NCBI GenBank assembly: GCA_030639305.1
Contig: DAOWCY010000006.1
Coordinates: 1 to 64,000, forward strand
From: JAGLQA01 sp023135565
Lineage (GTDB): Bacteria > Acidobacteriota > Aminicenantia > UBA2199
Direction of reading: 5' to 3'
DNA length: 64,000 nt
Shown: positions 17,750 through 25,678 of the stretch, one piece after another
Layout: every line of letters starts with the position of its first letter
How positions within the stretch are numbered: position 1 is the first letter of the stretch
Position numbers and translations under genes: made by a program
Notes under the pieces: generated by a model
Seen by the model: only the letters and a program-made list of their open reading frames with translations
What the model was told of the DNA's origin: nothing
The model's database searches: none

Positions 17750-18256
17750 TCACCTCGTTATATTGTTGAATAGAAAATTCATGCTATTTAATGAATTTTC
17801 ACATTTACACTGATGATAGTTTAAATTTATCCCGCAATTGGGACAAATCCCTTTACAGTCCGGGCTGCACATCGGGTTAAAGGGAATAAAAAGATTTACC
17901 TGTTCCATCAGTATCTTAGATAAATCTATCTTGTCGCCTTCATAAAATATATATTCCATTTCATCAGGATTAAGGGCTTTGTTCAGGTCCACCAAATCAC
18001 CGGGAAATAAAATAATATCGAACTTAGAATTTATTTTCATCTCGAATTGTTCTAAGCAGTACACGCAGAGCAGGGAGACGGAAGTTATGATCCGTCCTTT
18101 GGCTTTGACCTGGCTGCCTTCACGTTTAAGAAAGATGTTATAAGCGATATCGCCAAGGAAAAAACTGCCGTCTTCGATCAGCATATTTTCATCTAACTCT
18201 ACGCTGTCATCGAGCAAAAGCCCTTTTCCGCTTATCTTGTTTATATCAACGAGCAT
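17750..18256 (-). CDS. yceD: YceD/DUF177 family protein
   Basis: A 168-residue DUF177 protein, linked in other bacteria to 23S rRNA handling and always found near rpmF. The Cys-rich pattern (SLLCVYCLEQFE; NPMCSPDCKGICPNCG; HQCKCEN) is typical of the family. It is the first gene of the operon, with GAGGAATG as Shine-Dalgarno. Confidence 0.88.
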   Translation of the reverse strand: MLVDINKISGKGLLLDDSVELDENMLIEDGSFFLGDIAYNIFLKREGSQVKAKGRIITSVSLLCVYCLEQFEMKINSKFDIILFPGDLVDLNKALNPDEMEYIFYEGDKIDLSKILMEQVNLFIPFNPMCSPDCKGICPNCGINLNYHQCKCENSLNSMNFLFNNITR

Positions 18257-18326
18257 GCGACATTCCTCACAAATTTAAACTTGTTATCCTCTGATTTTTA
18301 AGTTAATTCATCAAATTACAGACTCT

Positions 18327-18355
18327 TTTTTAACATATTTAACGGCTAAAGTCAA
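18327..18355 (-). promoter_or_regulatory. Promoter of the yceD-rpmF-plsX-fab operon
   Basis: On the minus strand TTGACT (18350-18355), a 17-base spacer and TAAAAA (18327-18332) lie about 70 bases ahead of yceD. The 5' leader is AT-rich. No palindromic FapR- or FabT-like site is obvious. Confidence 0.5.
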
Positions 18356-18433
18356 GATGCGGCGAAAAATAAGTCGGTCTCGAATGTCGAATGTTAAGAC
18401 ATAACGCTGCTAATGTATTGTTGAATTCCAAAA

Positions 18434-19630
18434 CTAACCTCTATCCATATCACTTTTAAAAACGATCTTAAAAACCGTCCCTTTGCTCCTGTCTAAAGAG
18501 ATGCTGCCGTTTATCTTTTTGCACAGCAGCCTGACCAACTGCATTCCTAAAGCCTCGGATTTGCGGAAATCTAAATAGTCGGGGAAACCTTTGCCATTGT
18601 CACCTATAGTTAATACATAGGTGTTGTTCTTAGAAATAAAGTCGATGACAATTTCCCCTTTTTTCCCCGGCGGAAAAGCAAATTTCAAGGAGTTCGAGAC
18701 CAGCTCATTGATAATCAGCCCGCAGGGGATGGCGGTATTGATTTCTAAGAATACATTGCTAACATTCTTCTTGAGATTAATATCATCGGGACTGACGGCA
18801 TAAGTGGTAAATAAATCGGGCAAAAGACTGTCTACATATTCGGAAAAATCAATACTGGAAAAATCCCTGGAATTGTATAATTTCTCATGGATCAGGGCCA
18901 TGGAGCGGATGCGGTTCCAGCTTTCCCGGAAAGCTTTTTTTGCTTTTTCGTCTTTTATTTGCAGTTCCTGGATGCTGAGCATGCTGGATATGATTTGCAT
19001 ATTGTCGTTAACGCGGTGGTGAATCTCTTTGAGCAGGAGCTCTTTTTCGCGCAGCGATGCTTTGGTATGCTCTTCCGCCCGTTTGCGTTCGACGATTTCC
19101 CGCTGCAGGTCGAAATTGGCTTCCGCCAATTTGGCGGTGCGTTCCCTGACCATCTCTTCTAAATGGTCGCGGTGCCGCCGCAGTTCTTCTTCTATCCGGC
19201 GGCGCTCGGCCAACTCGCGCTGCAGTTCGTGCAGCAGCCGTTTGTTTTCTATTACCAAATGCTGCTTCTCTAAGCTCTCCTCGATAGTGGATAGTACTTC
19301 ATCTATATCTAAGGGTTTGGTGATGTAAGAAGAAGCTCCTTCATTCATGGCCTGTACCGCGGTCTCTAAAGAAGCGTGACCGGTTACCATGATAATCACT
19401 ATGTCGGGAAACATTTGTTTTAACAGCGGTATCAGTTCGATTCCCTCCATGTCGGGCAGTTTGATGTCCAACAGCGCCACATTAAAAAACCGTTCGTGAA
19501 CTTTGCTGATGGCTTCCCGCCCTGTTTCCACCGCGATGGTTTCATAACCTTTCTTTTTAAATATTAACGATAGACTTCTGCGTGTGCTTTCGGAGTCGTC
19601 AACAATCAGGATACTCTCTTTCTCAGCCAT
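18434..19630 (-). CDS. Receiver-HisKA_2 histidine kinase hybrid
   Basis: A soluble two-component protein. An N-terminal receiver domain carries ILIVDDSES and phospho-acceptor Asp in VALLDIKLP, with Lys in YITKPLD. A coiled coil (about 130-205) follows, then a HisKA_2/HWE-type phospho-acceptor (LLKEIHHRVNDNMQIISSML) and an ATPase domain (IINELVSNSLKFAFP N-box, GDNGKGFPD G1). This layout suggests a kinase whose activity is set by receiver phosphorylation. The ATG at 19630 was preferred because it follows AAGGAAAAGAAAG and opens with MAEKESILIVDD. It overlaps the upstream double-receiver gene by eight bases. Confidence 0.9.
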   Translation of the reverse strand: MAEKESILIVDDSESTRRSLSLIFKKKGYETIAVETGREAISKVHERFFNVALLDIKLPDMEGIELIPLLKQMFPDIVIIMVTGHASLETAVQAMNEGASSYITKPLDIDEVLSTIEESLEKQHLVIENKRLLHELQRELAERRRIEEELRRHRDHLEEMVRERTAKLAEANFDLQREIVERKRAEEHTKASLREKELLLKEIHHRVNDNMQIISSMLSIQELQIKDEKAKKAFRESWNRIRSMALIHEKLYNSRDFSSIDFSEYVDSLLPDLFTTYAVSPDDINLKKNVSNVFLEINTAIPCGLIINELVSNSLKFAFPPGKKGEIVIDFISKNNTYVLTIGDNGKGFPDYLDFRKSEALGMQLVRLLCKKINGSISLDRSKGTVFKIVFKSDMDRG

Positions 19631-20381
19631 CTTTCTTTTCCTTTTTTCTTTCCAATATCTCATTGGTGAGATTTAGCATTTCCTTCATGTTCAAGGGTTT
19701 GTAGAGACAGGCGTAGGCATTGTTATACAGGGCCGTTTCCACTAACTCGGCCATCTCCTGCCTGTAGCCAGTCATCATCACGGCCACTGCCCGGGGATTG
19801 ACTTTTTTGATGGCCAAATAGGTCTCCAGGCCGTTTAAAGTGGGCAGCTTCATGTCGATGAAAATGATGTCGTAGGTTTCCTGTCCTGCTGTCTCTATGG
19901 CTTCTTCACCGGTGTGGGCGATACCTACCCGGAAACCCTTCTTGATCAAAATGTTTTTCAGGGTGGTGCAGGTACTGGGGTCGTCGTCAACAACCAGTAT
20001 CAGCGCCCCTTCATTGTTCTGCCGGGCGGTTTCCACCAATTCCAGGATCTTTTCGATGTCTATGGGTTTATAGATGATACCGAAGGCGCCCTCTTCTAAG
20101 GCCTGCTGCACTAAGTCTTCCACTGCGTAGGCTGTCATCATCATTACTTTGGTGTCCGGGCGGATCTTTTTGATTCTTTTGTAAGCTTCTACCCCGTTCA
20201 TCAGGGGCATTTTGATATCCATGAAAATGATATCGAAAGGCTGCTTCTCTACCATTTCTATGGCTTGAGGCCCGTTCTCGGCAATGGAGACGGTGTAACC
20301 TTTGCGCTGCATGATAAAAGCCATGGTTTTACACTGGCTGACATTATCGTCCACTATCAAGATATTTGCACTATCCGACAT
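19623..20381 (-). CDS. Double receiver-domain response regulator
   Basis: 252 residues with two complete CheY-like receivers and no output domain. The first has NILIVDDNVS, Asp in DIIFMDIKMP and Lys in IIYKPIDIE. The second has LVVDDDPST, Asp in DIIFIDMKLP and Lys in CLYKPLN. Such proteins serve as phosphate relays or sinks between kinases. It starts one base after the upstream kinase stop codon (GGAGGGATAAAATG), so the three signalling genes are translationally coupled. Confidence 0.9.
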   Translation of the reverse strand: MSDSANILIVDDNVSQCKTMAFIMQRKGYTVSIAENGPQAIEMVEKQPFDIIFMDIKMPLMNGVEAYKRIKKIRPDTKVMMMTAYAVEDLVQQALEEGAFGIIYKPIDIEKILELVETARQNNEGALILVVDDDPSTCTTLKNILIKKGFRVGIAHTGEEAIETAGQETYDIIFIDMKLPTLNGLETYLAIKKVNPRAVAVMMTGYRQEMAELVETALYNNAYACLYKPLNMKEMLNLTNEILERKKEKKDG

Positions 20382-20382
20382 T

Positions 20383-21771
20383 TTATCCCTCCTGTAAACC
20401 GGTGGGCAGTTTTACCGTAAAGGTCGTGCCTACACCGGTCTCACTTTTTACTTCGATACTACCTCCGTGCCCCTCTACAAAGGTTTTCGTGATGGCCATA
20501 CCCAGGCCGATGCCTTTGGCTTTGCCGGTGAAGAGGGGTTCGAAGATTCTCTTCAGGTGTTCCTCGGGTATGCCCACTCCTGTGTCCGCAAAAGAGAGAG
20601 CCACCCAACCCGGGGCAGTAACCCGGTACTCGATTTGTAGACGTCCTCCTTCGGCCATGGCCTGGAAGGCGTTTTGTATGATATTGTCGAAAACCCTGGC
20701 CAGTTGGTCCGGATCAGCCATGACCAAAGGCAGAGCTTCGTCTAAGCGATTCTCTACTTCGATGTTTTCCGCTTTTTTGACACGGTTGAGCGTTTCCCGG
20801 ATGATGCGACCGAGCTCGATTTTGCGCTTGAGCGGGGGTTTGGCCCGGGCAAAATCCAATAAACTGCTGATGATGCGCTCGGAACCATCGACTTCCTTTT
20901 CTAAGATAGTTAGCGTCTCCTTTATTTCGGGATCGGGATTCTCCAAAACCATGTTTAAGAAGTAAACGGAATTCTTTATGGCGCCTAAAGGGTTGCGCAG
21001 TTCGTGCCCCACACCGCCGGCCAATTGGCCGATCACGGCCAACCGCTCCTGGCGCATTTGTCTTTCCTCTTCCAACTGTTTGCGCTCGGTGATATCGTGG
21101 ATTACACAGACGATTCCCTCTACCTGGCCGCCTTCTCCCTGCATTACCGAACCGGAAAAAGAGACCGGTATTTTGCGGCCATCTTTGGCTGCGCATATGG
21201 ATTCCACACCGTTAATGACACCGGTTTTCAACAATTTATCGAAGCCTAATTCTGTGAAGGCCGGCGGGTCGAAAATTTCGCTTATATGCAGGCCTAACAG
21301 TTCGGCTTCCTTGTAGCCCAGCATGTGTGACGCAGCGAGATTCACTTTTTTGATTTTGGCCTGCGGGGTTAGCACAGTCAGGGTTTCGGACATGGATTGG
21401 ATGATCTTGTCTAAGAAATCTACGGATACAGTGGAGGAGTGCAGCTCTTCGCCCAAAGCGTTCATGCCCGAAGCGATGGCGTCGAAGGTATCGCCTTTAT
21501 CGCTGACAGGCACCCTTTTGCTGTAATCTAAGGTGGCGATGGCCATGATGACTGCCATGATCTCATCGAGCCTTTTTTCCGCTTCGGTCATGGAAATGAG
21601 TCGGTAGGTGAGTTCCTCGGCCAGCATGTTCAGCCCGATAATGATGCCGTCCAAATCATCGTCTTTCCCCGAGGGCATCTCCGTTTTGCTGAGATCGCCG
21701 GCGGCCAATCTCGTAATAAATTCGAGAATCCTGCCGATGCGATTATTGACAGGTGTTGTTTTTTTTGTCAT
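20383..21771 (-). CDS. Soluble PAS histidine kinase with HAMP-like N-terminus
   Basis: A 462-residue kinase without membrane segments. The N-terminal 120 residues are two HAMP-like helical units (RILEFITRLAAGDLSKTE; VIMAIATLDYSKRVPVSD). A PAS domain (about 125-235) ends VCVIHDITERKQ, followed by the HisKA motif GGVGHELRNPLGAIKNS and an ATPase domain with N-box DNIIQNAFQAMAEGG, DTGVGIPEEH and GKAKGIGLGMAITK. It is probably a cytosolic sensor. It lies 75 bases downstream of the four SpoIIAA-like genes and is coupled to the double receiver. Confidence 0.92.
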   Translation of the reverse strand: MTKKTTPVNNRIGRILEFITRLAAGDLSKTEMPSGKDDDLDGIIIGLNMLAEELTYRLISMTEAEKRLDEIMAVIMAIATLDYSKRVPVSDKGDTFDAIASGMNALGEELHSSTVSVDFLDKIIQSMSETLTVLTPQAKIKKVNLAASHMLGYKEAELLGLHISEIFDPPAFTELGFDKLLKTGVINGVESICAAKDGRKIPVSFSGSVMQGEGGQVEGIVCVIHDITERKQLEEERQMRQERLAVIGQLAGGVGHELRNPLGAIKNSVYFLNMVLENPDPEIKETLTILEKEVDGSERIISSLLDFARAKPPLKRKIELGRIIRETLNRVKKAENIEVENRLDEALPLVMADPDQLARVFDNIIQNAFQAMAEGGRLQIEYRVTAPGWVALSFADTGVGIPEEHLKRIFEPLFTGKAKGIGLGMAITKTFVEGHGGSIEVKSETGVGTTFTVKLPTGLQEG

Positions 21772-21846
21772 TTTTGAAATCCTCCCCGTTTTTTATTTGT
21801 CTCTTTTTTTGAAATTCTTTTCTTCAAGTTTACTCCTTTTATATAT

Positions 21847-22245
21847 CTAAGAATCGTCCTTTTCCGCGAAACCTTTCAACCAGGCTAAGGCTTTCTCTTC
21901 ATCGGTAAAAAGTTTGGCATGATAGGCCGGTTTGCCTAATTTTATAAAAAGATTTCCGGTCACTTTCGCCAAAGGGGAGACAGCGATTATGGCTGCGGCT
22001 TTCAGCAGCTTCGCTGCTTCTTCCGATGCGCCGTAATCCCGCGTTTTTTTGTCCGATGTTTTGATGCCTGCGATATCGAATAGCACCCGATTCTGATCAT
22101 GGCCGCTTAACTGTTTATAAGACCTGGTAAGCTCCCGGATTTGTTCGATATTGATCCTTGTGTGGGGGGTGATCGATACCCGGATGATACCGTCTTCCCC
22201 TATCCAAAGTTTTGCGAAATCAAATTCGATTACTTTTTTCTTCAT
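21847..22245 (-). CDS. SpoIIAA/DUF7793-like protein, paralogue 4 (most diverged)
   Basis: 132 residues, similar in length and fold pattern to its three upstream neighbours, but with a divergent sequence: the central block reads VLFDIAGIKTSDKKTRDYG and the C-terminus YHAKLFTDEEKALAWLKGF. The family has a STAS-like (SpoIIAA-like) alpha/beta fold. Here KPAYHAKLF replaces the KPPxPxKLF of the others. It is last of four tandem copies before the kinase gene. Function is unknown; STAS-type domains usually mediate protein contacts in signalling. Confidence 0.75.
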   Translation of the reverse strand: MKKKVIEFDFAKLWIGEDGIIRVSITPHTRINIEQIRELTRSYKQLSGHDQNRVLFDIAGIKTSDKKTRDYGASEEAAKLLKAAAIIAVSPLAKVTGNLFIKLGKPAYHAKLFTDEEKALAWLKGFAEKDDS

Positions 22246-22266
22246 TTTTACACCTACTTATGTACT

Positions 22267-22665
22267 TTAAGACTCCTTTTTGTCGATAAATCCCCGCAGC
22301 CAGGATAATGCTTTTTCCTTCGAAGTGAACAACTTCGTGGGAAAGGGCGTCTTATTAATTCCTAAGAAAAAATTCCCGATCACCCTGCTTACCGGCGAAC
22401 CGATTAAAAAAGCTTGAGCTAAAGCAGCTTTTAGGGCTTTCTCACTGGAAACATATGATCTCGCTTCCCGGGTTATATATTTCACTTCTCTTATATCCAC
22501 AAGGACGGGAGATATTTTACCGCCAATAACATTATACACGGCTGCAGCGTTTTCTTTCATTTCGGCAAGCGCTATTTCAGCGTTAGGCGAATGCTCCACA
22601 CAGCAGATATTTTCTTCGTTCAACCAAACCTTAGCAGTTTTTGTTTCGATTACTTCGCTCTTCAT
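22267..22665 (-). CDS. SpoIIAA/DUF7793-like protein, paralogue 3
   Basis: 132 residues. Matches paralogues 1 and 2 along its length: start MKSEVIETKTAKVWLNEENI, central VLVDIREVKYITREARSY, then VSRVIGNFFLGINKTPFPTK, and end ALSWLRGFIDKKES. The pattern fits the DUF7793 (STAS/SEC14-like) family. A Shine-Dalgarno (GGATGTGAGAGA) precedes the ATG. Co-transcribed with the flanking copies (gaps of 21-25 bases). Confidence 0.8.
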   Translation of the reverse strand: MKSEVIETKTAKVWLNEENICCVEHSPNAEIALAEMKENAAAVYNVIGGKISPVLVDIREVKYITREARSYVSSEKALKAALAQAFLIGSPVSRVIGNFFLGINKTPFPTKLFTSKEKALSWLRGFIDKKES

Positions 22666-22690
22666 TCTCTCACATCCTTAATACAAACCA

Positions 22691-23092
22691 TTAGTTTTCC
22701 TCCTGCTCCAGGAATGTTTTTAACCATTCTACCGCTTTTTCCTCCGAAGTGAACAACTTAATAGGATGGGTCGGGGGTTTATTTAATCCTAAGAAAAAAT
22801 TCCCGACCACCTTGCTTACCGGCGAACCGGTTAAAAGGGCAGCGGCAGCAGTGACTTTTTCCATTTCCCGGCCTGAAGGATATAATCTCGCCTCCCGGGT
22901 CATATATTTAACTTTTCTTATATCGATAAAGATAAGAGCTTTTTTGCCGCCAACGACGTTATACGTGGCAGCAACATTTTTTTTCATGTCATCGAGCGTT
23001 ATTTCAACATCAGGCAATAGCTCCACATGACAGATATTGTCTCTACTCAACCAAATCTTAGTAGTGCTTGTCTCTGTCACTTCGTTCTTCAT
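22691..23092 (-). CDS. SpoIIAA/DUF7793-like protein, paralogue 2
   Basis: 133 residues. Closest to paralogue 3: MKNEVTETSTTKIWLSRDNI, IFIDIRKVKYMTREARLY, VSKVVGNFFLGLNKPP, WLKTFLEQEEN. The intergenic sequence upstream (AATACAAACCATTAGTT and CTCCTGCTCCAGGAA just inside) is nearly identical to that after paralogue 1, direct evidence of recent tandem duplication. A GGAGGAGAGAG Shine-Dalgarno is present. Confidence 0.8.
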   Translation of the reverse strand: MKNEVTETSTTKIWLSRDNICHVELLPDVEITLDDMKKNVAATYNVVGGKKALIFIDIRKVKYMTREARLYPSGREMEKVTAAAALLTGSPVSKVVGNFFLGLNKPPTHPIKLFTSEEKAVEWLKTFLEQEEN

Positions 23093-23117
23093 TCTCTCTC
23101 CTCCTTAATACAAACCA

Positions 23118-23513
23118 TTAGTTCTCCTCCTGCTCCAGGAACGATTTTAACCACGCGGTCGCTTTTTCTTCCGAATTAAACATCCTGGAAGGGAACCGGG
23201 GCTTGTTGATGGCCATGAAAAAATTCCCGATCACCTTGCTTACCGGCGAAGTCACCAGGAGAGCCAGGACTGTGTGAATCTTTTCCGCCTCCTCGCCGGA
23301 TAAATGCCTCCTGGCGTCCCGGTCTATGGACTTAATAGTCCTGATATCGGTCAGCACCGGGGTTTTTTTGCCCCCGGTAAGTTTGGCATGGATTTTGAGA
23401 TGTTCCCTGGCTAATCCGAGATCCATTTCGGCGTTGGGGTGGGTCTCGGAATGAAAAATACCGTCTTCCAACCACAGTTTGGCTCCTTTTGTTTCGATTA
23501 CTTCGCTCTTCAT
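23118..23513 (-). CDS. SpoIIAA/DUF7793-like protein, paralogue 1
   Basis: 131 residues. Start chosen at ATG 23513 because GAGGAGG lies eight bases upstream; an earlier in-frame ATG is less likely. Blocks: MKSEVIETKGAKLWLEDG, VLTDIRTIKSIDRDARRH, VSKVIGNFFMAINKPRFPSR, WLKSFLEQEEN. It is the first gene of the signalling operon, so expression of all four paralogues and the three two-component genes may start from one promoter. Confidence 0.8.
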   Translation of the reverse strand: MKSEVIETKGAKLWLEDGIFHSETHPNAEMDLGLAREHLKIHAKLTGGKKTPVLTDIRTIKSIDRDARRHLSGEEAEKIHTVLALLVTSPVSKVIGNFFMAINKPRFPSRMFNSEEKATAWLKSFLEQEEN

Positions 23514-23656
23514 TTCTTTTTCCTCCTCTTTCGGCATAAATGCCGGACCGCATAAGAGAGCCGCTTAAGACTCTACATGGCACTCCTACCTCTACTGTTG
23601 GGTGAAAATCCTGTTCCGGTGTAACGATAATTTAGCGTTTTGGAGTGTACGACTCT

Positions 23657-23685
23657 ATTTTAAAAGAAATCTTTCAAGAATTCAA
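23657..23685 (-). promoter_or_regulatory. Promoter of the DUF7793/two-component operon
   Basis: On the minus strand TTGAAT (23680-23685), 17 bases, then TAAAAT (23657-23662). A leader of about 140 bases precedes the first ATG. Confidence 0.5.
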
Positions 23686-23747
23686 TATGTTTGTTGATTT
23701 TTTTTTCATAAACCGGTTTTTCTATCGCTTTTCCCCAAATTTGAATC

Positions 23748-23776
23748 TTGCATTTTTGAAAAAAATAAGGGATAAT
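23748..23776 (+). promoter_or_regulatory. Promoter of the thioredoxin-like gene
   Basis: TTGCAT (23748-23753), 17 bases and GATAAT (23771-23776), with GCGGAGG as Shine-Dalgarno just before ATG 23793. The 5' leader would be only about 10 bases. Confidence 0.5.
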
Positions 23777-23792
23777 ATTAGCGGAGGTTATT

Positions 23793-24608
23793 ATGGAGTG
23801 TCCATATTGTCATAAAATTGCTCCGGACACTAATTATAAGTGTCCACACTGCCGCCAGGTTATAAAAGATGGCCTCGATCCCCTCAGCCGGTACGAAAAA
23901 CAAAAACAGGCTGAAAAAAACGATCATCCGCCAACCACAGGGTCACGACCTACAGGGAAACCCACGGCGGTGAAAACATACTATTTCGTTTTAGCTGCTG
24001 TTATTGTCGGTCTGGCTTTGATCGGTTTTTACATGTTACAGCAGAGTCAGGCGCCCAAAACCGGTAAAAGCAGCGATTCTTCCAGCTACTCACAGCAGTC
24101 CCAAAGCGGCGATGATTCTTATGGGAGCGGCACAGAGAGCGGGGAAACCGGCAGGAACTCCGGGGACAGCGAAGAACCGGAATGGTATGAACCGGAAGAA
24201 CAACCCGGCGACAAGCCTGTAAGCTATGGATCGAAACCAAGTCGATCATATGAAGAACCGCCCCGGGTCGCTTATGAACCCGGACAGGAAGTAGAGATCG
24301 AAGACCTAATGCAAAGCGGTAAAATCAACATCTTTGATTTTTACAGTGAATTTTGTCCTCCATGCCGGCGAATTTCTCCCAAGCTTGAACAGTTAGACCG
24401 GCGCAGGGACGACGTCGTGGTGATAAAGATCGATATCAACCGGGAAAATACCCGCGGCATCGATTGGAAATCGCCGCTGGCCCGGCAGTATAATCTTTCC
24501 AGTATTCCCCATTTTATTATCTACGATGCCGAAGGCCGGCGCACCCACGAAGGCAACTCCGCTGCTACGCAGGTTATGCAAATGCTCAACAAGGAAGGGA
24601 TTCGTTGA
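23793..24608 (+). CDS. Zinc-ribbon, membrane-anchored thioredoxin-like protein
   Basis: 271 residues. The N-terminus has a zinc ribbon (CPYC and CPHC, residues 3-20). One transmembrane helix (YYFVLAAVIVGLALIGFYML, about 63-82) is followed by a Ser/Gly/Glu-rich linker (about 88-165). The C-terminal thioredoxin fold has FDFYSEFCPPCRRISP with a CPPC redox site and a cis-Pro in SSIPHFIIYD. Predicted topology puts the zinc ribbon in the cytosol and the redox domain outside. The CPPC pair, rather than CGPC, suggests altered redox potential. It converges on thiD with a 23-base tail overlap. Substrate unknown. Confidence 0.82.
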   Translation: MECPYCHKIAPDTNYKCPHCRQVIKDGLDPLSRYEKQKQAEKNDHPPTTGSRPTGKPTAVKTYYFVLAAVIVGLALIGFYMLQQSQAPKTGKSSDSSSYSQQSQSGDDSYGSGTESGETGRNSGDSEEPEWYEPEEQPGDKPVSYGSKPSRSYEEPPRVAYEPGQEVEIEDLMQSGKINIFDFYSEFCPPCRRISPKLEQLDRRRDDVVVIKIDINRENTRGIDWKSPLARQYNLSSIPHFIIYDAEGRRTHEGNSAATQVMQMLNKEGIR

Positions 24609-25407
24609 TCCCATCCCAGGCATGGTTGATCACCCGGGTGGCTTCATCGAGCTGATGAGGGCTTTGCAGGGCGCCGGTGATATAAGTTTTGGCTTGCGAT
24701 ACCGCTTCTCTTAAACCCAATCCGCACGCCAACCGGGCAGTAATGGCAGCGGCAAAAGTACATCCCGAACCGTGGTTGTTTACACCTTTTACTAAACCTG
24801 TTGAAAAAATCGCCGTGCCCCGGTTATCGCAGAGCACATCACAAGCGCTGCCTGGGAAATGACCACCCTTCAACAGCACCGGGATTTTAAATTTTTTATA
24901 TAATTCCACTGCCGCCTTTTCCAGCCCGGCTGGCGTTGTTATATCTATATTTATGTCACCCAGGATTTCAGCCTCCGCTATATTGGGGGTTACCAAAACA
25001 GATAGGGGAAAAAGTTCACGCTCGAGCAAAACAACAGCTTCTTCCCGGAGCAGTGTTCGACCCGATGTAGAAGCCAGCACCGGGTCGATAACTAACGGCA
25101 GGCCGGGGTACCGTTTGAGAATCCCGGCGGCGGTTTCGATAATTTCAGCGGAAAAAAGCATCCCGGTTTTGATCGCTTTAATTGGGAAACTTCCAAGCAC
25201 CGCGATTAATTGTTTTTCTACTATTTCGGGGTCTATAGGCTGAACAGCAGTGACTTCCCGGAAATCCTGGGCGGTGACGGCGGTGATGACCGCAGTGCCG
25301 TAAACTCCTAAAGCAAAGAAAGTTTTCAGGTCCGCGTAGACCCCCGCACCCGCACCCGGATCAGAACCGGCAATCGTTAACGCTGCTATATTTTCTACCA
25401 TCTTCAT
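24586..25407 (-). CDS. thiD: Hydroxymethylpyrimidine/phosphomethylpyrimidine kinase ThiD
   Basis: ThiD phosphorylates HMP and HMP-P in thiamine synthesis. ALTIAGSDPGAGAGVYADLK is the family N-terminus (usual form SGGAGIQADLK; here PGAGAGVYADLK). IKTGMLFS, VIDPVLASTSG, TPNIAEAEIL and GVNNHGSGCTFAAAI (anion-hole and catalytic Asp position reads as His-Gly-Ser-Gly-Cys) follow. Start at ATG 25407 was chosen because GAGG lies close upstream; a longer frame begins inside a repeat. No other thi genes adjoin it. Confidence 0.9.
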   Translation of the reverse strand: MKMVENIAALTIAGSDPGAGAGVYADLKTFFALGVYGTAVITAVTAQDFREVTAVQPIDPEIVEKQLIAVLGSFPIKAIKTGMLFSAEIIETAAGILKRYPGLPLVIDPVLASTSGRTLLREEAVVLLERELFPLSVLVTPNIAEAEILGDINIDITTPAGLEKAAVELYKKFKIPVLLKGGHFPGSACDVLCDNRGTAIFSTGLVKGVNNHGSGCTFAAAITARLACGLGLREAVSQAKTYITGALQSPHQLDEATRVINHAWDGINESLPC

Positions 25408-25455
25408 TTGCGCCTCAATCCCCATTATAGGAGAGCTTCCCCGGTTTGTCAAATT

Positions 25456-25518
25456 CTTACCTCCGGCGGCCCTGCCGGGGGCCAAACTTTTGTAAAAGTT
25501 TGATCAAAACTTTTGATT
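25456..25518 (-). repeat. Dispersed modular repeat, core copy
   Basis: CTTACCTCCGGCGG, CCTGCCGGGGGCC and AAACTTTTGTAAAAGTTTG, then the reverse of the GATCAAAAC core. It is truncated relative to full copies. Confidence 0.75.
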
Positions 25519-25560
25519 AGCGATACGCTTTTCTGCTTTGAGGAACGTTCTTCGTTTGCA

Positions 25561-25678
25561 CCGCGTCCCGGGGCCTACAATTGACCGGTGGTAATAGCTG
25601 TATAGACTATATTAAAAACTACCCGCCCATCTTATACCGACCGGCAGCCCCTTATAGGCTCCCCGCACCGCGGGGTTA
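25561..25678 (-). repeat. Repeat shared with 58908-59007, plus stop-codon hairpin
   Basis: On the minus strand 25561-25659 reads CCTATAAGGGGCTGCCGG, GGGTAGTTT, CTATACAG, ACCGGTCAATTGTA and CCCCGGGACGCGG, matching 58908-59007 in plus orientation in the same order. It is joined to the hairpin CCCCGCGGTGCGGGG (25660-25675), and the TAA just ahead of this hairpin is the stop codon of the neighbouring SAM-hydrolase gene. Confidence 0.75.

Noticed and set aside
25408..25485. Longer thiD N-terminus
   Set aside because: It starts inside a repeat and precedes the well-placed ATG at 25407.
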